Assembly: GCA_027579435.1 (NCBI GenBank)
Contig: JANBPK010000808.1
Span: 186,001 to 250,000 of the forward strand
Reading direction: 5' to 3'
Length of the DNA stretch: 64,000 nt
From: Candolleomyces eurysporus
Taxonomy: Eukaryota > Basidiomycota > Agaricomycetes > Agaricales > Psathyrellaceae
Positions 1 through 11,244 of this stretch are shown here, in pieces. A program made the translations under genes and the position numbers. Every line of letters begins with the position of its first letter. Position 1 is the stretch's first letter. The notes beneath the pieces are model-generated. The model was not told the origin of the DNA. It saw only the letters and a program-made list of their open reading frames with translations, and ran no database searches.

Positions 1-1270
1 TAGCTGGCCTCGTTTTATTGGTAATCGGTCTCGCACCGTGTCTGTGGTTTACAGAAGGGGGTCGACGTCGTTACGGTTCCTGCGATAAACCTAGCCCAGG
101 GATAGACTATTTCAAACTATCAGGAACGCCTCCACCCAACCCAGTTCTCGACTTCGACATTGACCAGGCGAAGCCGCGACCATATCGCCCTCTCCGGTGG
201 AAGTATCATCAGACTATGGGTATGTAACTCCCAGGGTGTGTACGCTTTCACTGACCAGTACCACAAGCTCTCATGCCCCTGGAACATGATTGGTGGATCG
301 AACTGGAATCGACGTATCGAACGAGGATACAAGAGAGGCAGGATCTGTACGCCAAACACGGCCGAATCATCCTGGACTCGCTTCCAGGAAGTGAGGTAGC
401 CTGCCAGGAACTGATGTTCATGGTCATACAGTTCTTATGTGCTCGATATCCCCAACTCTTTTCATTCGAGCGAGAGAAGTACCTTTTTACGAACGGGCTA
501 TTAGGGACAACCGATTCCGTTGACAGTGTCGAGCCCCTCAAGTTTCTATTAAACAACGTACCGGAAGACTTTTTAATCACCCAGAAAGACCCAGCATCAG
601 GTCTTTATTTCCTGACGGCGGGAGTATCTTGCTCGGCCATTGGCTGGAGCATGAAGACAAAGATGGGGAAACCCATGCACGGAATTCACGAGCCAGTACC
701 GGATTATGCAGAACGTCTGAGAACATCTGTAGACAGGTAAGCCTTTCCTATTGCGAAGCGACGACCCTTACAATATCGTCGCACAGGTTCTTCGAGAAGA
801 TGCCATGCGAGAAGCCCATTCAAAGGGGATCCTGGTCATTCGAAGTCGGTCAACCGTTGTTTCTCCAAACCGATGATCCACAATACTCGGAGCATAAGCG
901 ATACAACCCCGACCTGAAGGTCGAAGACATCCATTTACGAGTGGATTGGCAGACTTTGCGACGGCTGCCACAATCCAATGCGATCGTCTTCAACTTCAAG
1001 GCTCTATTCACTCCGGTCAACCACTTCCGGGAAGAGCCATACATCCCGCAGCTTGTCGCCAAAGTGCTGCGGGAAAGCCAACTGCATTTTAAAGAATACA
1101 AAGGATGGGGCCATCTTGAACACAGGCTTCTTCCAGCACTGGATGCGTGGGCGCAGGAACAGATATCGCGAAAGATGGTTCCCGAGAATTGGGAGGAAAG
1201 AACGCTGGATGAGCATCCATTCTATCCTGGCTGGAAAGACAAGCCTAATCAAGTCGACGACTGTGACTAA
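1..1270 (+). CDS. DUF3445 / heme-dependent oxidative N-demethylase-like protein (5' partial)
   Basis: The frame is open from the left edge, so the start codon lies outside the window. The first readable residues form a hydrophobic stretch (AGLVLLVIGLAPCLWF) that looks like a membrane anchor. It is followed by RPLRWKYHQTM, the conserved N-terminal motif of DUF3445 proteins. The first intron begins at 220 and ends near 258-267; its acceptor is ambiguous. A second intron (737-786) joins TSVD to RFFEKMPCEKP, another family hallmark. The C-terminal part keeps the family order (RGSWSFEVGQPL, HLRVDWQTLRRLP, FNFKALFTP) and stops at 1270. Bacterial relatives are annotated as heme-dependent oxidative N-demethylases. 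The activity of fungal members is not established, and the membrane-anchored form suggests an endomembrane location, which is inference. Confidence is high for the family and low for the reaction. Confidence 0.85.
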
Positions 1271-1281
1271 AACGTACGCAA

Positions 1282-2896
1282 TCAATCGTCTCCCATTAAT
1301 TCCGCTAGTTCTCGTTCTTCCTCCTCAGTCAAACCTGATTCCGTCGCAGCTTTCTCTGACTTTGGTTCGTCTGTTGTAGGCTCGGGCTGTGACGCAGGCA
1401 GTGCAGAAGGGACGAGCAAGTCTGCCGGAGAGCAAGAATGCGTCAAAATGAGAGTCCTGGAGGATAATTTGTAACACCTACCCGCTAGTCGCCATTTGCG
1501 AATCGATTGGTCGAGGCTGGTAGTTACGATGTACGGTTCGATATGCGTTATATCTTCAGTCTTCTTCTGCCGGAACCATAGCCTAATCGCAGTGACATCG
1601 TGCCAATGGACATCCGTCGTGGAGATCAATTCCGGTTCCTCCAGTGTGGAGATATCATAAACACGAAGATAATCTCCTGCGACGGTCAAAAGGTACGACT
1701 CATTGAGCTCAGTCAGAGGCAATGGAAGTATCGCCTTGACTCCGACAGGGTGCACCAGCGGTTTTGGTACCTTCACTGCGGTCGAAGTTTCTTTCTCGAT
1801 CGCTGGATGGATTTGGACAGTCTCGTCTGCAGAAGCTGCACCAAACGTGCTTCAGTAAATCGAGATGTGAAAACGAAGGGACAAACCAACCTGTCCAGAT
1901 CAAATCCTGGCCTAAAGTCAAGTCGTTAATTCGGGTCCGGTGTTGACTGAGCTCTCCCTTCGGAGAGGCCTTCCACAACGCGGGTTTAGCATTCGGTTCC
2001 CTTTTCAGTTCCCAAACCCGTAAAACTCCCATTGTGTCTGCAGTGTAGAGAATGGCGGATGACGAGGAAGTTGCGTATCCACCCAGACATTCAATAGGTC
2101 GCGTATGGGAGGAAATGGAACCAGCATTAGGTAGCGGTTTGTCTTGCTCCAGTGAAGAAAGATCCCTGCCAAAGCCTCAGACACCAGAGCATGGAATGGT
2201 GCGAAAAGCCAATACCAGATTCGAACAATCTTATCGGACCCCCCAGAGACCAGCAAGTTCAACGTGGGGAGGACGAGCAGCACTTTCACGAAATCGGAAT
2301 GTGCATTTGCCGTAGAGGAAATCAGTTGCCTCGACTTCAAACCAATATTTTGTAAGAGCCATCATGCAGAGAAGGCTAGCCAACTCACCTCAATATCCCA
2401 GATTTTGATGCTCTTTCACAACGGATGAGCTGCAATGTCCTTGTATGATTGTTCCAGACCCACCTGGTCCCAAGAACCCGATATTACAACCTTCCTGTTT
2501 CCCGAGCTCTCGACAATGTCATGGAACGCGATGGATGTAACGGGCCCGGTGTGACCCTTGAAAGTCTGCAGTACGTTCCCTGTCTGGGTTTACGGGGAGC
2601 TGAGAGAAGCTCCTGGATCTGTTTTCAGAGAATCACTCCTACCTCAAGATCTAGCCTTTTCACCGTTGCACTGCTCTCCCCAATCCAGGCGTCGTTTCCC
2701 CGGACTTCGATAGCCAGGGCTTTCCCAGCAAGCTCAATGGGCTCTCCGCGTGTTTTCAATCGGTCTGCCTTGTCTCTTCTGCCCTGTTGATCAATTTGCT
2801 TTTCTATTTGCTGAGAATGGCGTCGAAAGACTCTACCTTCTCTGCCAGAAGTTGTGCTTCGGATACTAGAAAGTTTTTAGAAGCGTCGTCACTCAT
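1282..2896 (-). CDS. WD40-repeat protein
   Basis: This is a spliced minus-strand gene whose exons join into a WD40 propeller. Blades end in SGSWDQ..IKIWDIE, SGGSDKIVRIWDL, TADTMGVLRVWEL, ASADETVQIH and TTSLDQSIRKWRL. I chose the start at 2896 (MSDDASKNFLVSEAQLL); further upstream the frame is open but unconserved in character. A short N-terminal helix rich in Lys and Gln (QIEKQIDQQGRRDKAD) precedes the propeller, and the protein ends in an acidic tail (EEEERELAELMGDD). Splices I could verify by frame include one joining IW to DLSSLEQ and one joining LIWT to ASADETVQ. The first intron would be only 26 nt (2811-2836); otherwise a one-base frameshift must be assumed. WD40 proteins are scaffolds, and the partner cannot be told from sequence. 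The symbol is left blank because I cannot place the orthologue. Confidence 0.75.
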
Positions 2897-3461
2897 GATG
2901 GTCTGAACGAAAAGCCTCGAGTTGCTCGTGCATCCAAACCCCAAACGCGGATCGATAATCACAACGCGCCTAGCTCTAGCTCCTTCCATCCTGCACGCGT
3001 AAAACGGAACGCAAATAAATAGATTCAAAGCCAACTAAACATAAGGAGATATGCTACTGTGCAACGGAAGCATGATGTCGATACTTATACACGGTGCCCG
3101 GGAGGGTATGTGGGCGGGGCAAGGCTACATATGAAGGATAAACTAAACTAGGGTGCGAGAAGAGCGAAAAGATGTGGCTACAGAACGGAGATCGCAGTAT
3201 GCAACGGATACAAGGCAGACAAGGCAGATATACAGGATTGATATGAAAGAAATAAAGTAGGGCGAGAGTAATAAGCATGGATACAATCCCAATAGGAATG
3301 TTGATGAGCAAATATTAAACTAGCAAGATGTCCGAGACAGCGGGCAACTGAGAAGAATAGAAAGCAGGCAAATGAGTGACGTTCAAGTTGGGTATTTTTA
3401 GAGAAAATGGAAATGAAGGAGTGTGGTGGTCCTGCCGGAAGGAAATCGGCGGACAGATGGT
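2897..3461. other. Intergenic, between WD40 gene and PKA gene
   Basis: This stretch holds the 5' flank of the WD40 gene and the 3' flank of the kinase gene, both on the minus strand. Short open frames here lack protein-like composition and splice partners. I see no RNA gene, repeat or recognisable regulatory box. Confidence 0.5.
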
Positions 3462-4950
3462 TCAAAATTCAAGGAACTGATAATTGATAGGATCAAAGCG
3501 TTCACGAACGGCGGGAGGCTCCTCTTCGCCGACGAGCCCAGGAATTTCTTCAGGAGCCGGTAGTGGGAGGTGCAAGAAGTGACGGGTATCGTCAACAGAG
3601 GATGTACGAGGAATGATAGGAGCCTAGACTGCGTATTAGCAAGCGTCAAAAGCCAAGATGACGCAATCCAACTTACATTAATTTCCCTGCGCTCCAAAGC
3701 ATCCCAATCAACCCCTCGGAACCAGGGATGATCAAGAACATCCTGCGGGCCTCCAATCATGTTTCCAAGCCTCTTCGTTCGATCGGGATTGAGGAAAGCC
3801 TTGATGATGTCGCGAGACAGACGGTCGACGTGTCGAGGCCACTGGATGTTCCCGTTCAGAATTTTCTCGTATATGCCATACGGTGATTCATCATAGAACG
3901 GTGGGTAACCGACAAGCATCTCATAGCACAGCACTCCGCAGGCCCACCAGTCGGCGGCTTTACCATGACCATCCGACTGAATTATCTCTGGAGCAAGGTA
4001 CTCCGGGGTTCCGCAAAGGGTCCAAGTACGGTCATCCACTATCTTGGCAAAGCCAAAATCGGTGAGCCGCAAGTATCCCCTCGAATCTAGCAGAAGGTTT
4101 TCTGGCTTCAAATCGCGATAGATGATGTTGAACGAATGCAGATATTTGAGAGCGAGGATGATGGTGGCCAAGTAAAACCGGGTTACGTCCGGGGTAAAGC
4201 GTTGAGCACGGCGAAGGTGGGTAAAGAGCTCTCCTCCAGGAACGTATGACATGAGCATGTATACGTTTAGGCTGTCCTGGAATGTGGCGAAGAGGTCGAC
4301 AATAAAAGGATGCCGGACACGGGAGAGGATATAGCGCTCGGCGTTTACGTGTTCCACCTGGCGCAATTGTACAATCGCCGTCTTTCGCAGCACTTTCATG
4401 GCGAAATGACTCTGCGTGCCATGCTGATTGCTTGCGCCACGATGCCGGACTAGTAAAACCTTTCCAAAAGTGCCGGTGCCTATTCGCATGTTCAATCAGT
4501 GGGAATGTCCTATTGTTCAATTTTTATGAAGGGCTTACCAAGAGTCCCTCGAACTTCGAAGTCTGAGAGTTTGAGGCCGACATGCTGCAGACGAATCTGC
4601 TCATCTTCTAGAAGCCTTGCGGGGCTCCTTGGACGTTCATCGAAGGTTTCTGGCTGAGACATCTCGACGGTCATCGCGCTCTGCCCACTTTCTGCATTGG
4701 GGGCATGCTCATAGTCCATCGACTCTTGCTGCTCGTCGGCTGCGCCATGGTGAGCCGCGGCGCGGGTAGGAGTATCGTCGACTGCCATACTGTCCTGGCG
4801 CCCAGGGAGGGATTTGGGGGAAAGCGGGGGTGTGATGGGGGCATCTGTAACGACGATGTGCTGGGAGTTTTTGCGCGAGTCTTGATATGTAATTGATATG
4901 CGGCGAATGGGGTCAGCGACGGTCATTGCGTGTAGCTGCGCTGCCATCAT
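3462..4950 (-). CDS. PKA1: cAMP-dependent protein kinase catalytic subunit
   Basis: Three exons (4950-4539, 4479-3677, 3623-3462) sum to 1377 nt, a 458-residue protein. An unconserved N-terminal extension of about 130 residues, rich in Ser/Pro and acidic residues, precedes the kinase domain. The catalytic features are all present: glycine loop GTGTFGKV, lysine in FAMKV, catalytic loop YRDLKPEN, DFG, activation segment TWTLCGTPEYLAPE with the PDK1-site threonine, and the C-terminal tail ending YQFLEF, the FxxF hydrophobic motif that defines PKA and other AGC kinases. It phosphorylates Ser/Thr substrates when the regulatory subunit releases it on cAMP binding; in fungi it controls nutrient response, growth and development. 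A class II cAMP phosphodiesterase lies 14 kb away (18962). The long N-terminal extension is common in fungal PKA. Other AGC kinases (PKC, Sch9) are less likely because no extra domains are present. Confidence 0.93.
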
Positions 4951-5470
4951 ATTGGAGGCTAGTTATGTGTCGGCTCGAGCAGAGAGATGAGATTGGTTTT
5001 GGGGGAGGGCAGCGTCCTTTGAGATCGAACAACTTTGTGAAAGGAAGAGAAGAGAAGAATAAAGGAGAGTCTGGATATATTCTATCGATGAAGGAACGGC
5101 CTCTAGCACCTAGAAGGTTCCCGTTCGGCTTAATATCAGTGCCGTCCGAGATGTCGAGAATGGAGGGGATGGACTCACAGGTGCCTTCTATGCACGAGGG
5201 TGCTGCAGGATGTGGCCAGGGCGCGAGCGCGGGGGATGGTGGTGGTAGAGAGAAGAGAAGCGAACTGGGCTCTGACAGCACTGGGGACTCGCGAAGCAGA
5301 CATCGAACAACTGGGCAGCACTGCCAGGAGACGCCAATCAAATATGTCCCTCTTCAACTTCGCATCACTCTCACGCCGCAATGTGTCGTCTAGTCGTTGC
5401 GAATCTATGAGTGTTGCATCCTTATATAAGTACATTGCAAACATATATACGTGTTTCAATTCTCAATGAA
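4951..5470 (-). promoter_or_regulatory. Upstream region of the PKA gene
   Basis: Read on the minus strand, the region holds a pyrimidine-rich tract (about 5042-5070, CTTCTCTTCTCTTCC-like), typical of basidiomycete transcription start regions. It also holds a perfect palindromic TATA-like element, CTTATATAAG, at 5421-5430. Long open frames across this stretch overlap the PKA start out of frame and look non-coding. Whether the TATA-like element serves PKA (implying a long 5' leader) or has no role is unknown. Confidence 0.35.
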
Positions 5471-6896
5471 TCACAGCCCAAATGCAAAGGTGGGTATCCC
5501 GTAGTCGTTCATAACAGTGAACACCTCCCCTCCCTCACCAGCGCCAGCAGCGACGTATAGGGGTACGAAATGGTCCTCGCGTGGGTGCGATGATCTGAAC
5601 CCTGGATGGTTGGGTAACTTCACCAGGGCCTCTTTCCTCTTCTCGGCCTGTGAAAATCCGCGCATGAGTAGACGTTTCAACTGTACCCATCGGGACAGAG
5701 TAAACTCACATCCGCAATATTGATGGCCTTGTGAATAGCGCTGTCGAACTCTTTGTGGATGGGTTTTGCAGTGGCCGGTGAGAACGACGACCTGTCCCGG
5801 AGGTTGTGGGCGGTCAAACCTCCCGAAAGCACTAGTATTCCTTCCTCCCTGCGTTATGGAATTGAACAGTCAGCTCTTGTGCACCACACTGTTCGGGTCC
5901 CGATATCGCAGCCGAAACGACAGGTTACACACCTTAACTTCGCGACCGCTTTGCCTGCCTGCCAGTTCCTCTCCGGATCAAGACTGGAATCTATGGAGAC
6001 CTGAACAATTGGTATCGAGGTGAACTCTTCGCCGAACATAATCCTGAACGGCACGAAAACGCCATGGTCAAACCCAGGCCCAGAGAAGCCTCTGCCATCG
6101 TCGCCTCTTGTTTCTTTTTCGTTGGATAGCCTCGCCTTCAATCCAGCCTGGGGGATATAAGCGCTTGGATCGACAAGAGGCTCGGTCGAATCCTCACCTC
6201 TTTATATAGATCCACGACCCTCTGCGATAATGCCGAGTCGCCCCTCGACTTGAACTTCAACTGGTAGAGTTCTGGTGGGAAACCATAGTAATCCATCAAC
6301 AGCGGGTTCTCCGCATAGTCGGACACTGACACACGACCTTAAGGTTAAGCTACCGATACCCGTGCAAGGGGAATAGCAGACTCACCCAGTCGTTCCTCTG
6401 TCGTCTCCCAGTGTGCGCTGAAGACAACGATACCCTTGGGCTTGTATTTCTCCAAGAGAGCGGGTCCGAATTCTGCTAGGAACTGGGCCAAGGGACCCGA
6501 AGGGCCCATGTAGGCTCCAAACTCACCACCAAAGGAATCCGCCATCTTCTTAGGAAACGCCAACATAGGCGAGCCATGGGCAAAGAAGAAGGCTGGGATC
6601 TTGTCCGGTGTCGCAGGCAAAGACTTGAGATTCTTCGACCATGCCGGCTGTGAGCCCGTTGACTGCGCCGAGGACGACATGGATGCTGTAGGTACGTTGG
6701 AGACCGGAAATTTGAGATGGTTGCCTTTGAGAAGAGAGATGAATCGCCGAGGAAGAGCAGACAGTGCGAAAGAAGAGCGAAGTATGTTAGGGTATAGGGC
6801 GAGCGAGATGGCGAGTAGAGTGACGATAAAGGCGAATACGGCTGAAGAGGCTCGATGCCTGGGTAGTTGCATTTCGTCCACTGGCCAACATATCAA
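5471..6896 (-). CDS. LigB-type extradiol ring-cleavage dioxygenase, membrane-anchored form
   Basis: At least five exons on the minus strand join into a class III extradiol dioxygenase of the LigB / 4,5-DOPA dioxygenase type. The hallmarks are FFFAHGSPM and VVFSAHWET, with candidate metal-binding His residues, then GPGFDHGVFVPFRIMFG, VQVSID and LVLSGGLTAHNLRD; the chain ends GIPTFAFGL. Enzymes of this family use Fe(II) or Zn(II) to open catechol rings or act on related aromatics. The substrate cannot be told. The N-terminus is unusual: from the first ATG (6896) or the next (6872), the protein starts with a hydrophobic segment (VFAFIVTLLAISLALYP) before the catalytic part. A later ATG at 6680 would remove it. 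The fungal DOPA dioxygenase of Amanita pigment synthesis belongs to a different family, so I do not use the dodA symbol. Confidence 0.85.
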
Positions 6897-7514
6897 GCTT
6901 TAAGTAACTCGAGCCAGAGGTACAATGTAATTGCATTCGCGAGATATGACCGTGCTGAATAAGGTCCTAACAGAGTGATGACCATGCAGACGTGAAAGTG
7001 ATGTGTCAGAGCAGAGAAGAGACAGTGTCCAATGGGAAATCAGTGCCTTTCAGGGCAATTCTAAAGCTAGATTAGAGTACTGGCCACAGGCGAGACTGAA
7101 CGTCAAAGAGGTGAAGCGAGACACGAAAACCGAGTAATGAATATATAGACAGACCGATGTGTTTACTAAGTTCCTTTGTACAATATTAGGCAGAGAGAGA
7201 ATGATAAGCGACAAGCGCCAGATATAAACTCCGGAGATACAACGAAAATGGGTTCGCTGCATCATCCAAAGCATCGAGTAGGTCAGCGATATAGGGATCG
7301 AAGGGAATATACAGACTATATATACCAAGAAAGCCCCAGAAAGCCAGGGGTCACTACAAACAAAAGGAAAGATTGATCAAGCAGCTTTGGAAAAGGACAT
7401 TGGACATTTTGTACAACAGTTGCCAAATGATAGAAGGGGAAGAAATGTGGCTCAGTTGCTGCCGCTACTTTGTCCGTCGTCACTGGTATGGCTCTAGGAT
7501 GCGCCAGGGATCCA
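6897..7514. other. Intergenic, between dioxygenase start and Pin4-like gene end
   Basis: This stretch is the 5' flank of the dioxygenase gene and the 3' flank of the Pin4-like gene. It is AT-richer than its surroundings around 7130-7400, as expected for a 3' UTR. The small open frames here have no protein-like composition. I see no further feature. Confidence 0.5.
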
Positions 7515-9353
7515 TTAGATTTCGAGAGGCTCGTGAGTTCCAACATCAAGCCCACCCCGGGTGATGGCCTGACTTTCACTTAAGCCAACTCGACTGTCAC
7601 GTCGCGTGAAGCCACCAACGCCGGGTCCCCGTGGCTGACGAACGACATTACTTCCAGTACTGTTGTCGTGACCGCCACCGTTAACACTCGAGTTCAGGGA
7701 GGCGGGTAGAGATGGAACTGGGGGAACAGAATTTCCGCCGAACGCACTGCCATTCGAAAACAACGAGCCGAAGCCGGTGGATACTCTGCGGGATGGGGAG
7801 GCGATGGTTGCGTAGCCTTCCCGGATATTTCCATTCGAGGAGCGCGAGCTAAGCCGGGGGGCTTGGGCGTGAAGAGTCTTCATGTCGGGCATAGACTTTT
7901 TCACTCTGAGAGACGGCATGCTAGGAGACTGTGCCGAGGTTGGGCTAAGATGATAGGCGGAAGGCGCACGGGACAATGTGTGGGGTGCCCTCATTGGTGG
8001 AGCCTGCTGCTGCTGCTGGAGCAACGAGTTAGATTTCATCTTCAGAAAAAGATTGATGGCTCACCCTTTGTGGATCAATGCGAGTCACAACGGCATATCT
8101 TTCTTCACCTTCGCCCACGGAGTAGTGGTACACGCCAAGCTTTTGGGCAATGAGGTGGACTACCCTGCGTTGTTTAGGGGTGAGAGTTCTGGAGAACGCC
8201 AGCTCATCGCGCATGGGGTCATCTTTGAACAACAAAATCCTTGAGTAAATTTCCAGGGTCGATGGGTCATTCAGATCCAGCTCGTTGCTGATCGTCGACT
8301 TGTCAGAAATGCTAGGAGTCGATGGGGCCTGTTGAGGAGCCGGGGCAGGAGACGCCACAGGCATGGAAAGCGGAGTAGGCATCGCCTGCAGGGCTGGAGG
8401 CGAGTACTGTTGCTGTTGCTGGTACGGACTGCCGGAAGAGAATGAGCGTGAGCCGAATCCAGTGTTGACGACGGTGCCATAGTCCTCGTAATGGTGCGGC
8501 TTTTGCTGCTGCTGAACATGGGCGGCTTGTTCTTTCTCGAGCTGCATAGAACGCATCCTTCGGATGGCCTTTTCACGCTCAATTCTTTCCTTTTCTCCAG
8601 CCTGCAAGACCTTCTTGTACTCGACTCTTAACTTTCGACCTTGGACATCGAAACCGTTCAAAGCGGCGACAACAGCGTCAGCATCCGCGGACTGGCGGAA
8701 ATTGGCGAAGGCGAGCCCACGGAACGAGCCCTGCTGGTCCAAATGGTAGTTGAAGGCATAGGGGGTAGGAATGGATAGCGACGCCTAAAGTGGGATCATG
8801 CTGATCAGAAAAATGAAAGAGTCGAGGGACAACTGCCAGCTCACGATGATGTCTAAGAGAGTTTCGCGCTTGACGTTGAATGGAATATTTTTGATGACGA
8901 TGGCAGTTGGAATAATGTCCTCGTCCGAGCCCTGGGCGGGAGATGGTGCGGAGGTGGCGATAGGAGGTGGATTAAGGTGCCCGAGGGGAGGCGAGTCGCC
9001 AATGGAGGAAAAGTCTGAATTATTATGGGGCGAAAGCGAACGATTATCAGGGGAAGCATTGTCGAGCCATTGCTTGAGAAAAAAGAGAGGTTAAAACTGG
9101 CGAAATCGGGGGAGATCAGGAAGAGGGCGTACAGCAGGAAGGGCGCCACGAAGAGGCTTGTTCTTGAGCGGCGACTGGTTCATGCCTGCGATGGGGGCAT
9201 AGGGGGACTGGGGGNAGACCCTGAGAGGTGGCATAGTGGTACTGGGCTCTATTGGTGCTGCTGGCGTCGTAATCATAAGAATCATGAAGACGTTGCTGGG
9301 AAGGGCGGTGGGAGAGAGAGAGGGTGGAGATGTCGGGGGGGCGAGGTGGTCAT
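7515..9353 (-). CDS. RRM and R3H domain RNA-binding protein (Pin4/Cip1-like)
   Basis: The protein reads, in order: a low-complexity N-terminus, an RRM (TAIVIKNIPFNVKRE for RNP2, then GSFRGLAFANF for RNP1), a basic helix rich in Lys/Arg/Glu, a Gln/Pro-rich linker, an R3H domain (RRVVHLIAQKLGVYHYS, with the RxxxH signature), and a Ser/Pro-rich tail ending at 7515. This RRM-linker-R3H order is that of yeast Pin4/Mdt1 and fission yeast Cip1/Cip2, which act in post-transcriptional control linked to cell cycle and stress. Introns rejoin ETLLDII to ASLSIPTPYAF and ALPA to QWLDNASPD. Two breaks occur near the N-terminus: the N at 9215, which restores the frame when dropped, and a run of seven G at 9335-9341 that must be one base off if ATG 9353 is the start. 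Both are probably assembly errors. Confidence 0.8.
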
Positions 9354-9541
9354 TATCGTCGTCGTGAGGAGAGATGGGCCGTTGACGGTCGTGATAGAGA
9401 GAGAAAATATGGGCTGAGGAGAAAGAAGATGCGCGATTGTTTGGCCCTCCTCAAGGCTCTTTATTTGTCACTGCCTCGGAAAATCATTTCCCTTTGTATT
9501 CCTATTCAGCATCTGCTATATACGAATACTATGCCAGCTAT

Positions 9542-10256
9542 CTACACGCTCTGTCGGCCTTCACTCACCACCGCCCGTGCAGGCAGTGTCAGCAGCCGTT
9601 CTACATCGATAACTACCCCAACGCTGCCCGAATGATCCCAGGGTCCCCGCAACCGGTTTTTCTCGCTTTCACGGCTCACGGCGGCGGCGACTAGCGGCGC
9701 GACGACGGGGAAAGTCGCTGGTGCAGTGCACTTCAGGCACGAACTTGGTACAGTGTGGATGGGTCGGGGCATTGATGGCAGGGTGTGCTTAGGTGCCCTA
9801 CAGGCTATGTCACCCTCATGTTTTTGTATCACGTAAATACGACTAGTACTCACCCTCTCTCTGGTGTTGGTCCTGGGACGAGCCGGAGGGACGTTGGTGG
9901 TGGCCGACGGGGCATATTGCAGAAAAAAGGAGAGCTCCAGGCCGGAAGGTGAACGAAATGAATGAATGTATCTGCCAATTGGGGTTTACTGAGTTTCGCT
10001 GTCTGTGGCTTCATACAGGCTACTTACGAGGTTTTCTAGCTGAGAGGCCTGCCCTAGCACCAAAGTGCTCTGAACGATAGTGAAGGAGGTGCCTCGACGG
10101 GTTAGGTGATGAGTAGTCAAACTTGAGTTCCAGCCTCAAGAACCCACTCACACGGGCCAAGTTTCGTGTCAAAACATCCGGTCCATCACAGCCTGCACTG
10201 AATGTCACTGATGTAAAGTACTCACTTTGGCGTTCTCCATGTTCCTTACCAGCCCA
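9542..10256 (-). CDS. Unresolved spliced locus, product unknown
   Basis: A string of good donor sites on the minus strand suggests a real transcript. Minus-strand GTGAGT or GTAAGT donors sit near 10225, 10158, 10027 and 9853, and the intron ending at the GCACCTCC exon has a CACCTAAC branch-like site. Exons between them give protein-like pieces: GPAGLVRNMENAK, TSFTIVQSTLVLGQAS and, from 9853 to a stop at 9542, an open frame containing SSCLKCTAPATFPVV. I could not join all exons in one frame without assuming a one-base error in the T run near 10170, and I recognise no family. It could be a small gene, or the spliced 5' leader of the Pin4-like gene downstream. Confidence 0.25.
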
Positions 10257-10330
10257 GCCGGACCGAGAGCTTTCTTAAAGAATTATTATAAATCATACAC
10301 ATTGAACAGTGTAACGTATAGAAAGACTGT

Positions 10331-11244
10331 CTAGGAGGACTCTGCACCGACCGCCGGCTTGTAGTGTTTCATCAATTGAGCCTTGAAGTCTAGGGAATAC
10401 GGGTCAGTATGAACAGCCGAGATGCGTAATAAGACGCAAGTTACCCTGGGGCTTGCTCCAGAGCGAGGCGGCTTCCGTGTTCAGTGGTGAGTTGTTGTTG
10501 GGTTCTGCGAAAGCCATGAGACAGGAAGGGACCAAAACTGGGATGTAGGTGCGCACCACCGAGCAACGACTGGAGCGAAAGCAAAATTGTCTGCACGCTG
10601 TAGACTGCTGACCATTTGTCCTATGGAGAGATATATCAGCATCACGGCCTCACGGTGGGTGAGATGTAGGCTGACCTGGAGGATATCCAGGCAGATAGCA
10701 CCACTGGCAATGTCCACGTTAGGGTGGAAGCATGGCGTGTCGAATTTGATGGTTGGTGCGACGTAGGGGTAATTTGACGGAAACGAGATGGTGATTTTGA
10801 AGGTCAAACCAGCATAGATCTGGGGAATTCCGTAAGTAGGCAGAAATGAACCATGCGGGTGGTACGCACCGTTTCTGAGGGCCCTTCAATAGTACCCACC
10901 CATTCGAAAAGGTTTCCGTCGTTTTTGGGAAATGCAGACTGTGTGATTGCTGAGACTTTAGGCTAGACCTTGCCAGGGGGACTGCCACTCACAATACCGG
11001 GCGAGGAAGACATCTAGGCTGTTGGTCAGGACGAGCATACGACCAACAAATATTTGGACTTGCCATTAGTGTCATGAGCTCATTGGTAAGTCTAGCATTG
11101 GAACGGGATTTCAGAGCAGAGATCGCGTGTCGTGTTGAGGTTGACGCACCGTTTCGCGACGCTGCCTGCACTCTGCTGTGGAGCAGCAGCGGCACTTGAT
11201 TTTGCGGCAGAGCGAGAGGCGAGAGGAGAGGTGACTTGGTCCAT
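10331..11244 (-). CDS. UBC11: Ubiquitin-conjugating enzyme E2, UBE2C/Ubc11 type
   Basis: Eight exons (11244-11153, 11091-11064, 11013-10993, 10938-10870, 10819-10676, 10620-10557, 10504-10445, 10389-10331) sum to 537 nt and encode 178 residues, the usual size for UBE2C. After a Ser/Ala-rich N-terminal extension the chain follows UBE2C closely: [61 protein letters not shown] with the catalytic cysteine, [20 protein letters not shown] and [12 protein letters not shown]2C/Ubc11 charges the anaphase-promoting complex and drives destruction of mitotic cyclins and securin. The second intron (11063-11014) uses a GC donor (GCAAGT) in place of GT. The gene shares a 281-bp divergent upstream region with EDE1. 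Confidence 0.93.

Noticed and set aside
9324..9694. Plus-strand open frames upstream of the Pin4-like gene
   Set aside because: They overlap the minus-strand N-terminal exon and promoter, are Arg/Gly-rich shadows of Pro/Ser codons, and have no family resemblance.
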